Shown: positions 51,398 through 61,945, counted from the stretch's first letter. The stretch: 64,000 bases of DNA from Lactobacillus sp. CBA3605 (GCF_002970915.1 NZ_CP027190.1:1736001-1800000); one strand, 5' to 3'. Program-made: numbers and translations. Notes: a model not told the origin generated them from the sequence alone.

Positions 51398-51672
51398 GTT
51401 ACAAATTAAATAATTAATGTAAATTAATTATTTAGTTTACAAGCCACTGGTGATTGGCCGGGAAGTGGTGACGCTAACATGAGTTTAACCGAGTGAGTCG
51501 TCGCTTTGACCGCCAGGGCTCGCTCTTGCTAATTTATAATAACCGGTGTATGATAATTTAGTTGTACTATTTGAAAGTCAGACCGTTGGCTTACATGACA
51601 GCGCCTCACGGGGAACGGATTTTTTCCTAGCTGCCAGTAATCCCATGGTGTCATCCTTAGGAGGAAATATAT
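51398..51672 (+). other. Leader region of the DEAD-box helicase gene, with AT-only inverted repeat and promoter
   Basis: An 11-bp perfect AT-only inverted repeat (51408-51418 with 51423-51433) follows murF. Further on, TTGCTA (51526-51531) and TATGAT (51549-51554), 17 bases apart, form a promoter. This leaves an untranslated leader of about 110 bases before TTG 51673. Long leaders on cold-shock helicase genes are often regulatory. Confidence 0.55.
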
Positions 51673-53280
51673 TTGAAGTTTACAGAACTAGGCTTATCTG
51701 ATAGCCTACTTAAAGCAGTTAATCGAGCAGGTTATGAGGAAGCAACCCCAATTCAAGCTGAAACCATTCCAATGGTTCTTGAGGGGAAAGACGTGATTGG
51801 ACAAGCTCAAACCGGTACTGGTAAAACCGCCGCGTTTGCACTGCCAATCCTACAACGGTTGGATTTTGACAATCCCAACATCCAAGCGTTAGTTATTTCA
51901 CCAACACGTGAATTAGCAATCCAAACCCAGGAAGAAATCTTCCGGTTAGGTAAAGACGAACGCGCTAAAGTGCAAGTCGTCTATGGCGGGGCTGACATTC
52001 GCCGTCAAATCAGAAACTTAAAACAGCATCCCCAAGTAATTGTTGGGACGCCGGGCCGATTATTAGATCATATTCGTCGTGGAACTGTTAAGTTAGACCA
52101 CGTGCGGATGATGGTTTTAGATGAAGCCGATGAAATGTTAGACATGGGTTTCTTGGATGATATTGAATCAATCATCAAACAAGTTCCTAGCGAACGTCAA
52201 ACTATGATGTTCTCAGCCACGATGCCACCAGAAATTAAGCGCATCGGGGTTCAGTTCATGAACGAACCACATCACGTTAAGATTAAATCAAAAGAAATGA
52301 CCGCTGATACGGTTGATCAATATTACGTTAAAGCTAAAGAATTTGAAAAATTCGATATTATGACACGTTTATTCGATGTTCAGTCACCTGATTTAACGAT
52401 TGTCTTTGGTCGGACGAAGCGTCGAGTTGATGAATTATCAAAGGGTCTTGAAGCGCGTGGTTACAACGCTGCTGGGATTCATGGTGATTTGAGTCAACAA
52501 CGCCGGACGCAAATCATGCGTCAATTCAAAGCAGGTCAATTGGATATCTTAGTTGCTACTGATGTTGCAGCCCGGGGCTTAGATGTCTCTGGGGTTACCC
52601 ATGTGTACAACTATGATATTCCTCAAGATCCTGACAGTTATGTTCACCGGGTTGGCCGGACAGGCCGGGCCGGACACAAAGGGGTTTCTTTAACCTTTGT
52701 GACGCCTAATGAAATGGAATACTTGCGGGTTATCGAAAAGTTAACCAAGAAGCGGATGTTACCATTGAAGCCACCAACTGACGATGAAGCCTTTGCTGGT
52801 CAAATCGCAGCTGCTGAAGCTAATGTAGATACGTTAGTTGCTAAGACTGCTACTGAAAAGTATGCGGATCAAGCAGCTGAACTATTACAAAAGTATGATG
52901 CGACTGATTTAGTGGCAGCGCTATTGAATGATTTAACGAAGGACGACGCAACTGCCGTTCCAGTTAAAATCACTCCAGAACGCCCATTACCTCGCCATAA
53001 AGGCGGCGGCGGTGGTAACCGTCGTAGTGGCGGTTATCGCGGTGGTAATCGTAACCGTAATCGTAGTAGTAATGGCGGTAGTCGTGGTGGTAACGGTGGC
53101 GGCAGTAGCCGTGGCGGTTATCGCGGTGGCAATCGTGACCGTGACAATAGTCATGGCGATCATAAGAGCGGTGGCTACAAGAGCCGGAGCCGTGAAGATA
53201 ATCGCAGTAATAACCGGAATCATGATGATGGCCGTAAGCAAAGTAGCAAGCGGAACTTCACGATTCGGACTAACGATTAA
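51673..53280 (+). CDS. cshA: DEAD-box ATP-dependent RNA helicase
   Basis: CshA-type helicases unwind RNA in ribosome assembly and mRNA decay, chiefly in the cold. The 535-residue protein has the Q motif (ATPIQAETIP), AQTGTGKT, PTRELAIQ, VLDEADEML, MFSATMP and HRVGRTGRAG. From about residue 440 there is a Gly/Arg/Asn-rich tail with repeated RGGNR-like units (DNA 53000-53260) that would bind RNA. The start is TTG 51673 with AGGAGG upstream. The tail repeat produces misleading ORFs in other frames. Confidence 0.96.
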   Translation: MKFTELGLSDSLLKAVNRAGYEEATPIQAETIPMVLEGKDVIGQAQTGTGKTAAFALPILQRLDFDNPNIQALVISPTRELAIQTQEEIFRLGKDERAKVQVVYGGADIRRQIRNLKQHPQVIVGTPGRLLDHIRRGTVKLDHVRMMVLDEADEMLDMGFLDDIESIIKQVPSERQTMMFSATMPPEIKRIGVQFMNEPHHVKIKSKEMTADTVDQYYVKAKEFEKFDIMTRLFDVQSPDLTIVFGRTKRRVDELSKGLEARGYNAAGIHGDLSQQRRTQIMRQFKAGQLDILVATDVAARGLDVSGVTHVYNYDIPQDPDSYVHRVGRTGRAGHKGVSLTFVTPNEMEYLRVIEKLTKKRMLPLKPPTDDEAFAGQIAAAEANVDTLVAKTATEKYADQAAELLQKYDATDLVAALLNDLTKDDATAVPVKITPERPLPRHKGGGGGNRRSGGYRGGNRNRNRSSNGGSRGGNGGGSSRGGYRGGNRDRDNSHGDHKSGGYKSRSREDNRSNNRNHDDGRKQSSKRNFTIRTND

Positions 53281-53334
53281 GCTAACTCATTAAAATAACC
53301 AACTGAACTCGTTGATAAGCGGGGTTCAATTGAA

Positions 53335-53363
53335 AAGCCGAGCGTTTTGCTCGGCTTTTTTTG
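53335..53363 (+). terminator. Terminator after cshA
   Basis: AAGCCGAGC (53335-53343) and GCTCGGCTT (53349-53357) form a perfect stem with following Ts. Confidence 0.92.
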
Positions 53364-53529
53364 TACTGTAAATGCTAAAATTAGGCTATCAATTCGGCGT
53401 GAACACAACGTTAATGCTGAGATTAAATGGTCTTCACGGTGACGTGAAAAGATTGCGTGCTAGCAGGCCTGTTACAAAGTTACGGACTGTGGTAAATTGG
53501 AACTATTGGATTTGAAAGGCGATGGGGAC

Positions 53530-53892
53530 GTGATCTACGGAACTGGCATTGATTTAACTGAATTAACGCGAATTGCAACTATTTTACAAAAAGGGTTGCA
53601 GTTACCCAGTAAAGTGTTGACCCCAGCTGAATTGGCTGTTTTTAACGCCTATGGTGCTAAGCGACAAATTGAATTTTTGGCGGGACGCTTTTCAGCTAAA
53701 GAAGCATATAGTAAGGCATTCGGAACGGGGATTGGTGCGGAAGTCAGCTTTCAGGATATTGAAATTTTAGACAACCCGATGGGACGGCCAGAGATTAAGC
53801 ACCATCCATTTAATGGTTCGGCCTGGGTTTCGATTTCACATACTGATCAGCTCGTCATGACCCAAGTTATTTTGGAAAGAGGCAATGTGTGA
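53530..53892 (+). CDS. acpS: Holo-[acyl-carrier-protein] synthase
   Basis: AcpS attaches 4'-phosphopantetheine to the acyl carrier protein of fatty acid synthesis. The 120-residue protein shows [33 protein letters not shown] and SISHTDQLV, the three family blocks. GTG 53530 with AAAGGCGA 7 bases upstream is preferred to the longer frame from 53497. The TGA stop shares a base with the alr ATG (TGATG), so the two are coupled. Confidence 0.94.
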   Translation: MIYGTGIDLTELTRIATILQKGLQLPSKVLTPAELAVFNAYGAKRQIEFLAGRFSAKEAYSKAFGTGIGAEVSFQDIEILDNPMGRPEIKHHPFNGSAWVSISHTDQLVMTQVILERGNV

Positions 53893-55019
53893 TGGTTGTA
53901 ATTGGGGAACATCGCCACACGCAAGTCAAAGTGGACTTGCAGGCAATTAAACATAATATTAATGAAGAAATGGCTCGTAAAGATCCGTTGACGGAACTAT
54001 GGGCAGTGGTCAAGGCTAATGGCTATGGTCATGGAATTATTCAAGTAGCGCAGGCGGCGCAAGCAGCTGGCGCAACGGGCTTTTGTGTCGCAATTTTGGA
54101 TGAAGCGTTGGCGTTACGGGCGGCTGGTTTAACCGCCCCAATCTTAGTGTTAGGGATTACGGAACCAGAATATGCACCTTTGATTGCTGAAAAAAACATT
54201 TCAGTAGCAGTCGGCTCGCAAGTTTGGTTAACCCAAGCCGCAGCCGTTTTGGCAGCCAACACGGTTAAGCCCGCGCTGCAAGTGCATTTAGCATTAGATA
54301 CCGGGATGGGAAGAATTGGTTTTCAAACGCCAGCTGAATTAGCGGCGGCGGTCGCAGCTTTGCGTGCCGAACCAGAGTGCTTTGATTTTGCCGGACTCTT
54401 TACTCATTTTGCAACGGCCGATCAGTCTGATGACACTTATTTTAATCAGCAATTAACGACCTGGAAGCAGTTAATTGCGGCGGTTGATGAGTTGCCACGC
54501 TATGTTCATGTTTCTAACTCGGCCACCAGCTTATGGCATCAGGCTTGTAATGGTAACATGATTCGGTTTGGCGTGGCCTTATATGGCTTGAATCCCGCCG
54601 GTCAGGCTTTGAGTGCGCCATATACGTTACAACCAGCATTGTCATTAACGGCTGAGTTAACGTTCGTCAAAAAGTTGGCGCGAGGCAAGTCCGTCAGCTA
54701 TGGCGCAACCTATACTGCCAGTGAGTCGGAATGGATTGGCACGGTCCCGATTGGGTACGCTGATGGCTATGAACGCCGCTTGCAAGGATTCCATGTTCTA
54801 ATCGATGGTCAGTTTTGTGAAATCGTTGGGCGGGTCTGCATGGATCAATTGATGGTTCGACTCCCATATCAGTTAGCGGTGGGTACCAAGGTAACGCTGA
54901 TTGGGACTGATGGTGCCAACATGATTACCTTACAAGCAATGGCTGATTATTGTCAGACCATCCACTATGAAATTGCCTGTGGACTGGCGACGCGCTTGCC
55001 ACGAGTTTATACGGATTAA
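53892..55019 (+). CDS. alr: Alanine racemase
   Basis: Alr makes D-alanine for peptidoglycan and teichoic acid with PLP. The 375-residue enzyme has the PLP lysine in [11 protein letters not shown] (about residue 40), MGRIGF, the Tyr of [11 protein letters not shown] and VCMDQLM. ATG 53892 is preferred over GTG 53889, with AGAGG upstream. The order acpS-alr-mazF mirrors Bacillus, except that the antitoxin gene is missing between alr and mazF. Confidence 0.97.
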   Translation: MVVIGEHRHTQVKVDLQAIKHNINEEMARKDPLTELWAVVKANGYGHGIIQVAQAAQAAGATGFCVAILDEALALRAAGLTAPILVLGITEPEYAPLIAEKNISVAVGSQVWLTQAAAVLAANTVKPALQVHLALDTGMGRIGFQTPAELAAAVAALRAEPECFDFAGLFTHFATADQSDDTYFNQQLTTWKQLIAAVDELPRYVHVSNSATSLWHQACNGNMIRFGVALYGLNPAGQALSAPYTLQPALSLTAELTFVKKLARGKSVSYGATYTASESEWIGTVPIGYADGYERRLQGFHVLIDGQFCEIVGRVCMDQLMVRLPYQLAVGTKVTLIGTDGANMITLQAMADYCQTIHYEIACGLATRLPRVYTD

Positions 55020-55023
55020 GGTT

Positions 55024-55053
55024 AGCCGGGGCGGTCAGTGCCTCGGCTTTTTT
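55024..55053 (+). terminator. Terminator after alr
   Basis: AGCCGGGGC (55024-55032) pairs with GCCTCGGCT (55040-55048) with one G-T pair, then Ts. Confidence 0.85.
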
Positions 55054-55149
55054 AGTGGTTTGATTGTGAAAGCTTGATTTAAACGATAATAAGTCCCAAG
55101 TTAAAGGTGCCCATTGGACCAAGTGGAAGTGTAGTCGGTTAGTAAACGG

Positions 55150-55192
55150 TTGCTAAAAGCTAAGGGTTCATGCTATTATGAGTAGCATGAAC
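55150..55192 (+). promoter_or_regulatory. mazF promoter with 10-bp inverted repeat over the -10
   Basis: TTGCTA (55150-55155) and TATTAT (55174-55179) are 18 bases apart. GTTCATGCTA (55166-55175) and TAGCATGAAC (55183-55192) are perfect inverted repeats flanking the -10. The placement suits a repressor operator. Confidence 0.6.
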
Positions 55193-55265
55193 GGCTAGGA
55201 TGGACCGGTATATTGGGGAGATGCATGCTAGTAATTTGGTCACAGGATTAAAGGGAGATGAGGCG

Positions 55266-55658
55266 ATGACCACCGCTGATATTAAGCGTGGTGATATCTT
55301 TTATGCCGATTTATCGCCAGTTGTGGGGTCCGAGCAGGGCGGCATGCGACCGGTATTAATCGTACAGAATAACGTTGGTAATCATTATAGTCCGACTGTC
55401 ATTGTTGCGGCAATTACAGCGAAAGTTCAAAAGGCAAAGATGCCCACGCATGTGAACATCAATGCGGCGCATACTGGCATTGAAAAAAATTCAGTTGTCT
55501 TGTTGGAACAGGTTCGGACGTTAGATAAACAACGGCTAAAAGATCGCGTAACGCACTTAGATGAACAAACGATGCAACGGGTTGATAGTGCGCTCCAGGT
55601 TAGTGTTGGCTTAGCTGATCGCACGAAGCATCGTTCACGGCGTACCATGCAATCCTAA
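55266..55658 (+). CDS. mazF: MazF/EndoA-type mRNA interferase without adjacent antitoxin
   Basis: The 130-residue protein matches the PemK/MazF fold: [41 protein letters not shown] and the [14 protein letters not shown] strand. MazF cleaves mRNA at short sequence sites. ATG 55266 follows GATGAGG; a longer in-frame start at 55200 is less likely. In Bacillus the antitoxin EndoAI is encoded just upstream, but the 246-base gap here has no antitoxin-like ORF. Confidence 0.92.
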   Translation: MTTADIKRGDIFYADLSPVVGSEQGGMRPVLIVQNNVGNHYSPTVIVAAITAKVQKAKMPTHVNINAAHTGIEKNSVVLLEQVRTLDKQRLKDRVTHLDEQTMQRVDSALQVSVGLADRTKHRSRRTMQS

Positions 55659-55715
55659 TAAGGCATGGGGATTAGTCATTTACATAATTGATCCGTTTTG
55701 GGGAATCGAACAAAG

Positions 55716-55758
55716 AGCATTAAGATTAGCCGTTTGGGGCTAGTCTTAATGCTTTTTT
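55716..55758. terminator. Bidirectional terminator between mazF and carB
   Basis: A 16-bp stem (55716-55731 with 55738-55753, one mismatch) is followed by six Ts and overlaps the carB stop codon on the other strand. Confidence 0.88.
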
Positions 55759-58700
55759 ATGCTTCAACAGTATTCTGATTAACTTGTACTAAGGTTTTTA
55801 AAGTATCCAGGGCGGTCACTAATGGTTGGGCCTGATTTAAAGCCCAATTGGTGAGTAGATTTTGTGCGGTCGGGTCCAGTGAAAAACTGACCGCTTTGGT
55901 TGTGACGGGGAAGTCGGTTGTAGTTGTTACAACGGTGATTGGGACCGGGTACAATGCTAACCATTGTTGGACGTTAGGTTGTGCTATCGTGAAAGCATCC
56001 GTAATAATGCCATCACTTAGTTGCCAATTATCTAATTGATAACTGTCAGCCATAGCCGCTTGCCAAGCACTGGCAAAGGTTGCGCCTAAACCGATGGTTT
56101 CGCCAGTTGATTTCATCGCGGGGCTTAGAATAGTTGGCATTGCTGGCAACTTATTGAAAGAAAAGACGGGTGCTTTAATTGCAACCTGGTCGCTAATCGG
56201 GTAGATGCCCGCTGGTAAGCCAATGTTAGCCAAGGTTTGTCCCAAAATTAACTGCGTCGCTAATTGCGCAAGTGGTAAATGGGTGACTTTGCTCATAAAT
56301 GGCACGGTTCGGCTGGCCCGGGGATTAACATCAATCACATTAATACCCTGTTTAGTCACCACAAACTGAATATTGAGGAGCCCTACGCAATGAAGTGCTC
56401 GGCTTAGTTCGATCGCAATATTCACGATGGTCTGTTGAGTTGCGGTGGATAAATGTTGTGGCGGATAGACGGCGATGGAATCGCCAGAATGAATCCCCGC
56501 TCCCTCGATGTGGGTCATGATACCTGGAATACAACTGTTTTGACCGTCGGATAAAACGTCTACTTCGCATTCTAGTCCGGATAAGTAGTGATCCATTAAA
56601 ATTGGGGCACCTTGACCAGCAGCCAAAGCAGCGTTAATGACGGGGGTCAGTTCTGCTTCAGTGTGGACGATTGCCATGGCACGGCCACCGAGTACGAAAC
56701 TAGGTCGCACAAGTAAAGGATAGCCAATTGCTTGAGCTGCTGGGTGGGCGGCAGCTAAGGTGGTAATGGTTGTGCCAGTCGCTTGGGCAATCTGGTGGGT
56801 GTGGAGTAAGTTGGCGAAATCATGCCGGTTTTCAGTGAGATCAGTGGCTGCGACACTTGTACCTAGAATATTAACTCCATGATCAGCTAATGCTTTTGCT
56901 AAGTTAATGGCCGTCTGGCCGCCAAACTGCACGATGACGCCACGTGGTTGTTCTAATTCAATAATCGGTAGTAAAGCTTCTAAAGTTAATGGTTCAAAGT
57001 AGAGTTTATCCGAGCTTGAAAAATCAGTCGAAACGGTTTCAGGATTATTGTTGACGACAATAGCGTGATAACCAGCTTGTTGAATGGCTTTAACACAGTG
57101 CACGGTAGTGTAATCAAATTCAATTCCCTGACCAATCCGGATTGGGCCAGAGCCTAAAACTAAAATGCTATTGCCGAGTGGTTGACTTTCGTTAACTTCT
57201 CCGAATGCTGTACTGTAAAAATAAGGTGTCGTACTCGCAAATTCACCTGCACATGTATCGACCATATGATAGACAAGTGGGTGTTGTGCAGTTGTGGCCC
57301 TAATTTCAGCGGTTGTCCAACCGGAATAATAGTGACAGGTGGCTAACGATAAACCGTATTTTTTGGCCGTTAGGAGGTTAGCAGTTGTAGGGTGGTCAAC
57401 AAGTGCCTGGGCTAACTGCATAATGTGTTGTATTTTGCATAAAAAGAATGGGGTAATTTTCGTTAATTCAGCCAATTTTACTAAGGGCCAGCCGTGAGCA
57501 AAAGCTGCGCAGAGATAGAATAACCGCTGGTCAGTTGGTTTTTGTAAGGCTGTCAAAAATTCGGCTGTCGTAATTGGACCAGTGGGTTGTAAGGTTGTTT
57601 GCAAAGTGGCGGTGGTCTCTAAGGAGGCGACCGCTTTTAACGTCGCTTCTTCAATAGTCGTGCCAATTGCCATGACTTCACCGGTGGCCTTCATCTGGGT
57701 GCCTAAATGCGCATCCGCCGTGGGAAACTTATCAAATGCAAAACGCGGAATTTTTGCGACCACGTAATCTAAAGCCGGTTCAAAGGCTGCGTAAGTCGTC
57801 TGGGTCACTGGATTTTTAATTTCAGATAGGTTCAAACCGACCGCAATTTCAGCGGCAATTTTTGCAATGGGGTAGCCGGTGGCTTTAGACGCTAGTGCTG
57901 AGGATCGACTGACTCGCGGATTGACTTCGATAATATAATATTGGTTACTGGCCGGGTCTTGGGCTAATTGAACATTGCAGCCGCCTTTAATATCTAAGGC
58001 GTCAACAATGGTTAATGCTGCGTTACGTAAGTTCTGATATTCAGTGTCACTTAAAGTTTGTGCCGGGGCATAGACAATCGAATCACCGGTGTGAATCCCA
58101 ACGGGGTCGAAATTTTCCATACTGCAAACAACAATTTTGGTGCCTACATTGTCGCGCATGACTTCAAATTCAATTTCTTTAAAGCCAGCGATGCTCTGTT
58201 CAATTAAACATTCCGTGACAGGAGAGAGGGTTAAGCCTCGCTGTAAAATTTGAGTTAGTGCGGTGGCGTTTGTTGCAATACCACCACCAAAGCCACCTAA
58301 CGTAAAAGCAGGCCGAACAATTACGGGGTAGCCGATTTGTTCGGCAAAGGTTAGCGCAGTTGCGATGTGATGAACGGTTGTACTAGCAGGTGTGGGTTGA
58401 TGCAACGTCGTCATTAAGGCTTTAAATGCTGCGCGATCTTCAGCTTGATTAATCGTTTTTAATGAAGTTCCGAGTAATTGAATGTGGAGTCGAGTTAAGA
58501 CACCTGCTTGATCTAAAGCCATCGCTAAGTTGAGGGCAGTTTGCCCGCCAAGTGTTGGGAGTAGGGCATCGGGTTGAGTCTGTTCTAAAATTTTAGTAAC
58601 GCTCGGTAGGGTCAATGGTTTTAAGAAAACTTCATCGGCGGTATCGGTGTCCGTCATAATAGTGGCTGGATTAGAGTTAATTAAGATAACGTGGTAGCCA

Positions 58701-58819
58701 GTAGCTTTTAAACTCAAACAAGCCTGGGTGCCGGCATAATCAAATTCAGCTGCCTGGCCGATTTTAATGGGGCCGGAACCGATGACAACAATTGAATGGA
58801 TGTTAATATTTTTAGGCAT
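55757..58819 (-). CDS. carB: Carbamoyl-phosphate synthase large subunit, arginine-type
   Basis: CarB makes carbamoyl phosphate from bicarbonate, ATP and ammonia supplied by CarA. The 1020-residue protein has two ATP-grasp halves: [21 protein letters not shown] at the start and [23 protein letters not shown] sequence near residue 530. The C-terminus is about 50 residues shorter than E. coli CarB, and the MGS-like allosteric domain looks degenerate. ATG 58819 follows AAGGAGG. Pairing with argF points to arginine synthesis; lactobacilli often have a second pyrimidine-type copy. Confidence 0.95.
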   Translation of the reverse strand: MPKNINIHSIVVIGSGPIKIGQAAEFDYAGTQACLSLKATGYHVILINSNPATIMTDTDTADEVFLKPLTLPSVTKILEQTQPDALLPTLGGQTALNLAMALDQAGVLTRLHIQLLGTSLKTINQAEDRAAFKALMTTLHQPTPASTTVHHIATALTFAEQIGYPVIVRPAFTLGGFGGGIATNATALTQILQRGLTLSPVTECLIEQSIAGFKEIEFEVMRDNVGTKIVVCSMENFDPVGIHTGDSIVYAPAQTLSDTEYQNLRNAALTIVDALDIKGGCNVQLAQDPASNQYYIIEVNPRVSRSSALASKATGYPIAKIAAEIAVGLNLSEIKNPVTQTTYAAFEPALDYVVAKIPRFAFDKFPTADAHLGTQMKATGEVMAIGTTIEEATLKAVASLETTATLQTTLQPTGPITTAEFLTALQKPTDQRLFYLCAAFAHGWPLVKLAELTKITPFFLCKIQHIMQLAQALVDHPTTANLLTAKKYGLSLATCHYYSGWTTAEIRATTAQHPLVYHMVDTCAGEFASTTPYFYSTAFGEVNESQPLGNSILVLGSGPIRIGQGIEFDYTTVHCVKAIQQAGYHAIVVNNNPETVSTDFSSSDKLYFEPLTLEALLPIIELEQPRGVIVQFGGQTAINLAKALADHGVNILGTSVAATDLTENRHDFANLLHTHQIAQATGTTITTLAAAHPAAQAIGYPLLVRPSFVLGGRAMAIVHTEAELTPVINAALAAGQGAPILMDHYLSGLECEVDVLSDGQNSCIPGIMTHIEGAGIHSGDSIAVYPPQHLSTATQQTIVNIAIELSRALHCVGLLNIQFVVTKQGINVIDVNPRASRTVPFMSKVTHLPLAQLATQLILGQTLANIGLPAGIYPISDQVAIKAPVFSFNKLPAMPTILSPAMKSTGETIGLGATFASAWQAAMADSYQLDNWQLSDGIITDAFTIAQPNVQQWLALYPVPITVVTTTTDFPVTTKAVSFSLDPTAQNLLTNWALNQAQPLVTALDTLKTLVQVNQNTVEA

Positions 58820-59882
58820 TAAGCATAGCCTCCTTTTGTAAGACGGCAATAAATTGATCGAAAAACTGACCAGCTTCTTGTGGACCTGGGTGGGCCTCAG
58901 GATGAAATTGGACAGACATGACGGTTGCTTGGGGTAATGCCAGGCCTTCAACACTGCTGTCGTTGAGTTCGGTGTAGGTGACATGTAGTGGCGTGGTTGT
59001 TAACGAGGCTGGGTCAACAGCATAATCATGATTTTGTGCGGTCATAATGACTTGCCCGGTTGCGGTAGCTTGTACCGGATGATTTAAGCCGTGATGGCCA
59101 AAGGGCAATTGATAGGTTTTGGCCCCATAAGCCAGTGCAATTAATTGGTGTCCGAGACAAATACCAGCCAAGGGATAATGTTGTGCGAGTTGTCGAATTA
59201 ACGGTAATATCGCAGCATAATGTTGTGGGTTTCCAGGACCGTTTGAAAGTAGGACGCCATCAGGGTGGTAAGCCTGAATGGTTTTAAAAGAACTGGTTGC
59301 AGGTAACACACTGACTTGGCAACCACGGGCTTGCAATGCAGTAGTAATGGCCTGCTTTTCGCCAAAGTCTAGGACGATTAAGTGGTGAGCGGATTGCGTG
59401 GGTAAGTTGGCTGGTAATGGTTTAGGGATGAGTTGCTTTAAAGGCGCCATCGCCAAAGTTGCATTAAAGTCGGTCACTGGTTGATTGCTGAGAATTGCCA
59501 TTTGAGTGCCAGTTGTCCGTAGATGAGTAGTTAATGAACGGGTATCCACATCTTTAATTCCAGGAATATGATGAGTTAACAAGAAGTTATCGAGTGATTG
59601 ACGGCTGGTGTAGTGGTCAGCGAAATCAGTCAATTCATGGACAATCACCGCTTGTGTGCCGAGCGTCGCTGACTGGTTAACGGTAGGATCGATGCCGTAA
59701 TTACCAATTAGGGGATAAGTGAAAGCAATGAGCTGATTGAGGTAGGAAGGGTCAGTGATGGTTTCCTGGTAACCGGTCATCCCAGTGTTAAAGACGAGCG
59801 GACCAGCACCTATCACATTGAGATCGCCAAAGCCTGTGCCCGTCCATTGCGTACCATCAGCTAACGTTAAAAATTTCTGCAT
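58812..59882 (-). CDS. carA: Carbamoyl-phosphate synthase small subunit
   Basis: CarA is the glutaminase that feeds ammonia to CarB. The 356-residue protein has the N-terminal domain ([17 protein letters not shown]) and a class I amidotransferase domain with nucleophile [12 protein letters not shown] and the His/Glu pair in [14 protein letters not shown] 59882 follows AGAAAGGTCGTG. The 3' end overlaps carB by 8 bases. The gene diverges from argF across a region with operator-like palindromes. Confidence 0.96.
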   Translation of the reverse strand: MQKFLTLADGTQWTGTGFGDLNVIGAGPLVFNTGMTGYQETITDPSYLNQLIAFTYPLIGNYGIDPTVNQSATLGTQAVIVHELTDFADHYTSRQSLDNFLLTHHIPGIKDVDTRSLTTHLRTTGTQMAILSNQPVTDFNATLAMAPLKQLIPKPLPANLPTQSAHHLIVLDFGEKQAITTALQARGCQVSVLPATSSFKTIQAYHPDGVLLSNGPGNPQHYAAILPLIRQLAQHYPLAGICLGHQLIALAYGAKTYQLPFGHHGLNHPVQATATGQVIMTAQNHDYAVDPASLTTTPLHVTYTELNDSSVEGLALPQATVMSVQFHPEAHPGPQEAGQFFDQFIAVLQKEAMLNA

Positions 59883-59935
59883 CCGACCACGACCTTTCTA
59901 ATGAAATGATTAAAACTGTTTTTTCGTATGGGACT

Positions 59936-59964
59936 AGTAAACAATTATTTCAATGAAATGTCAA
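59936..59964 (-). promoter_or_regulatory. carA promoter
   Basis: On the minus strand TTGACA (59964-59959) and TTTACT (59941-59936) are 17 bases apart. A palindrome ATTTCAATGAAAT (59948-59960) lies in the spacer. Confidence 0.7.
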
Positions 59965-60046
59965 GCCTGTTTATACATTATTTATGCATAAATCCAATTT
60001 AATGTGACGCAATATTCAAAATAATCGCTATTTATGAATATATTAT
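59948..60046. promoter_or_regulatory. ARG-box-like palindromes between carA and argF
   Basis: ATTTCAATGAAAT (59948-59960) and the perfect 14-bp ATTTATGCATAAAT (59980-59993) lie in the shared divergent region. TATTTATGAATATATTAT (60029-60046) near the argF side overlaps a -10-like TATTAT. They resemble ArgR-family operators; arginine repression of both directions is inferred. Confidence 0.55.
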
Positions 60047-60148
60047 CATAGAGAGCTTGCATCTAATGGACGATTAGAATATAGTGTGAAATAAGCGTGT
60101 GTTAGTGATGGTTGGACGATTAAGTCAATTGGAAGTGGAGTGGATTTG

Positions 60149-61168
60149 ATGAATCATTTTGAAGGTCGGTCATTTTTAAAGGAAATAGATTACACATCAG
60201 CGGAGTTAACTTATTTAATTGATTTTGCGATTCATTTAAAAGCGCTAAAGCAACACCATATTCCGCATCCTTATTTACAAGGTAAAAATATTGCTTTGCT
60301 ATTTGAAAAAGCGTCAACTCGAACCCGCTCGGCATTCACCGTTGCGGCCAATGACCTGGGAGCGCATCCGGAGTTCCTGGGACAGGCGGACATTCAGTTA
60401 GGAAAAAAAGAATCGGTTATTGATACAGCCAAAGTGTTGGGTAGCATGTTTGATGGCATTGAATTTCGCGGTTTTGACCAAAAAACGGTTGCACAGTTGG
60501 CCGAATATAGTGGGGTACCAGTGTGGAATGGCTTAACCGATACTTGGCATCCCACGCAAATGATTGCGGATTTTATGACTTTGAAAGAACATTTTGGGCA
60601 TTTAGCGGGATTGACGTTAACTTACGTCGGTGATGGCCGCAATAATATGGCGAACAGTCTGTTAGTTACGGGTGCAATGTTGGGTGTCAACGTGAAGATT
60701 GGTGCGCCAACCGACTTACAACCGGCACCTGAAATTGTTGCGATTGCGCAACAACTAGCGGCTAAAAGTGGGAGTCAGTTGCTGATTACTGCAGATCCGC
60801 AACAAGCTGTCGCTCAAGCGGATGCCTTGTATACGGATGTTTGGGTGTCGATGGGTGAAAAAGTTGATTATGGGTCACGCATTCAGGCGCTATTGCCATT
60901 TCAGCTTAATACGGCCTTAGTTGCCGCAACCGGGAAAACCACAACGGTTGTGATGCATTGCTTGCCAGCGATTCATGATCAGCAAACCGTCATTGGTGCA
61001 AAATTAGGTCAACAATTTGATTTGGATGCGGTCGAAATTACCGATGCCGTCTTCAATGGCCCCCAAGCGGTCATTTTTCAAGAAGCTGGAAATCGAATGC
61101 CTGCGATTAAAGCCATCATGGCGGCCAGTCTGGGTCATTTATTTATTCCAGATCAGCTTTTTAGTTAA
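60149..61168 (+). CDS. argF: Ornithine carbamoyltransferase
   Basis: ArgF joins carbamoyl phosphate and ornithine to citrulline. The 339-residue enzyme has the carbamoyl-phosphate motif [12 protein letters not shown], the ornithine-side [12 protein letters not shown] and [12 protein letters not shown] 60149 with GTGGAG upstream is preferred to GTG 60140. Lying divergent from carAB, it is likely the anabolic enzyme rather than the arginine-deiminase (arcB) one, and shares the intergenic operators. Confidence 0.95.
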   Translation: MNHFEGRSFLKEIDYTSAELTYLIDFAIHLKALKQHHIPHPYLQGKNIALLFEKASTRTRSAFTVAANDLGAHPEFLGQADIQLGKKESVIDTAKVLGSMFDGIEFRGFDQKTVAQLAEYSGVPVWNGLTDTWHPTQMIADFMTLKEHFGHLAGLTLTYVGDGRNNMANSLLVTGAMLGVNVKIGAPTDLQPAPEIVAIAQQLAAKSGSQLLITADPQQAVAQADALYTDVWVSMGEKVDYGSRIQALLPFQLNTALVAATGKTTTVVMHCLPAIHDQQTVIGAKLGQQFDLDAVEITDAVFNGPQAVIFQEAGNRMPAIKAIMAASLGHLFIPDQLFS

Positions 61169-61221
61169 GCGGCCCTTGCGATAGGGTTGTGCCAGTGCTA
61201 CGATGGAATCCGCTGTAAAAA

Positions 61222-61262
61222 ATACGTGGTTCGTAACCATCCCACGTTAAAAAACTAGGAGG
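61222..61262 (+). promoter_or_regulatory. preQ1-I riboswitch upstream of queT
   Basis: The stem ACGTGG (61224-61229) with CCACGT (61242-61247) is followed by the A-rich tail TTAAAAAACTAGGAGG (61247-61262). The tail folds back as the pseudoknot and contains the ribosome-binding site. The size and layout match preQ1 class I aptamers that block translation when preQ1 is bound. Confidence 0.85.
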
Positions 61263-61272
61263 ATTTTGTAAC

Positions 61273-61782
61273 ATGACGCAATCAAAAATTCGGCCGTGGA
61301 TTATTAATGCTTTAGTCGCGGCTATTTATATCGTTTTATCTGTTGGTCCAGCTGCTTTTAACTTAGCTTCGGGCGCCATTCAATTCCGTGTTTCGGAAGG
61401 CCTGAATCATCTGGTCGTCTTTAACCGGAAATATATTTGGGGGATTGTGGCGGGGGTTATCTTATTTGATGCATTTGGCCCAGGAGCTAGCTTACTAAAC
61501 GTGGTCTTTGGTGGGGCGCAATCGCTAATTGCCTTGTTAGTTGTGAGTTGGCTTGGCCCGAAACTCACTAAAGTTTGGCAACGCTTGGTCTTGAATATTA
61601 TTTTATTCACTATTTCAATGTGCATGATTGCTTGGATGTTAATGCTAGTTGGCGGAGCGACCGCTTTTTGGCCAACTTACTTAACGACGGCCCTTTCTGA
61701 ATTCATTATCATGACAATTACGGCGCCCATTATGGTCGGTTTGAATCGTATCTTACAATTTAGTGACCGAATTAGTCGGTAA
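61273..61782 (+). CDS. queT: QueT family queuosine-precursor transporter (ECF S component)
   Basis: The 169-residue membrane protein has about five to six hydrophobic segments. The family blocks AAIYIVLSVGPAAFNLASGAIQFRVSEGLNHL and LLNVVFGGAQSLIALLVVSWL are those of QueT, which takes up queuosine precursors with a shared ECF energising module encoded elsewhere. ATG 61273 follows AGGAGG, which is part of the preQ1 riboswitch, so uptake is shut down when precursor is abundant. Confidence 0.93.
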   Translation: MTQSKIRPWIINALVAAIYIVLSVGPAAFNLASGAIQFRVSEGLNHLVVFNRKYIWGIVAGVILFDAFGPGASLLNVVFGGAQSLIALLVVSWLGPKLTKVWQRLVLNIILFTISMCMIAWMLMLVGGATAFWPTYLTTALSEFIIMTITAPIMVGLNRILQFSDRISR

Positions 61783-61787
61783 CTTTA

Positions 61788-61824
61788 AAAAGCTGGTCGG
61801 CAATTACTTGTCTGACCAGCTTTT
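61788..61824 (+). terminator. Terminator after queT
   Basis: AAAAGCTGGTC (61788-61798) and GACCAGCTTTT (61814-61824) form a perfect 11-bp stem ending in Ts. Confidence 0.85.
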
Positions 61825-61945
61825 AAAATTCTCAAGAATATGTTGACTATTTATTGGTATCCGGGCTTGATGACACTAGGTAGATTCATAGCCTTAAAAT
61901 CATCAGCAATTGTGTTCCTTACGAGTAATTAAAGCAAGCATGATA

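Noticed and set aside
53012..53293. Valine/alanine-rich ORFs on both strands
   Set aside because: They are out-of-frame readings of the Gly/Arg repeat tail of the DEAD-box helicase.
55200..55265. Upstream ATG for mazF as remnant antitoxin or longer toxin
   Set aside because: The 22 extra codons show no antitoxin-like pattern and the ribosome-binding site fits ATG 55266; remnant status cannot be shown.
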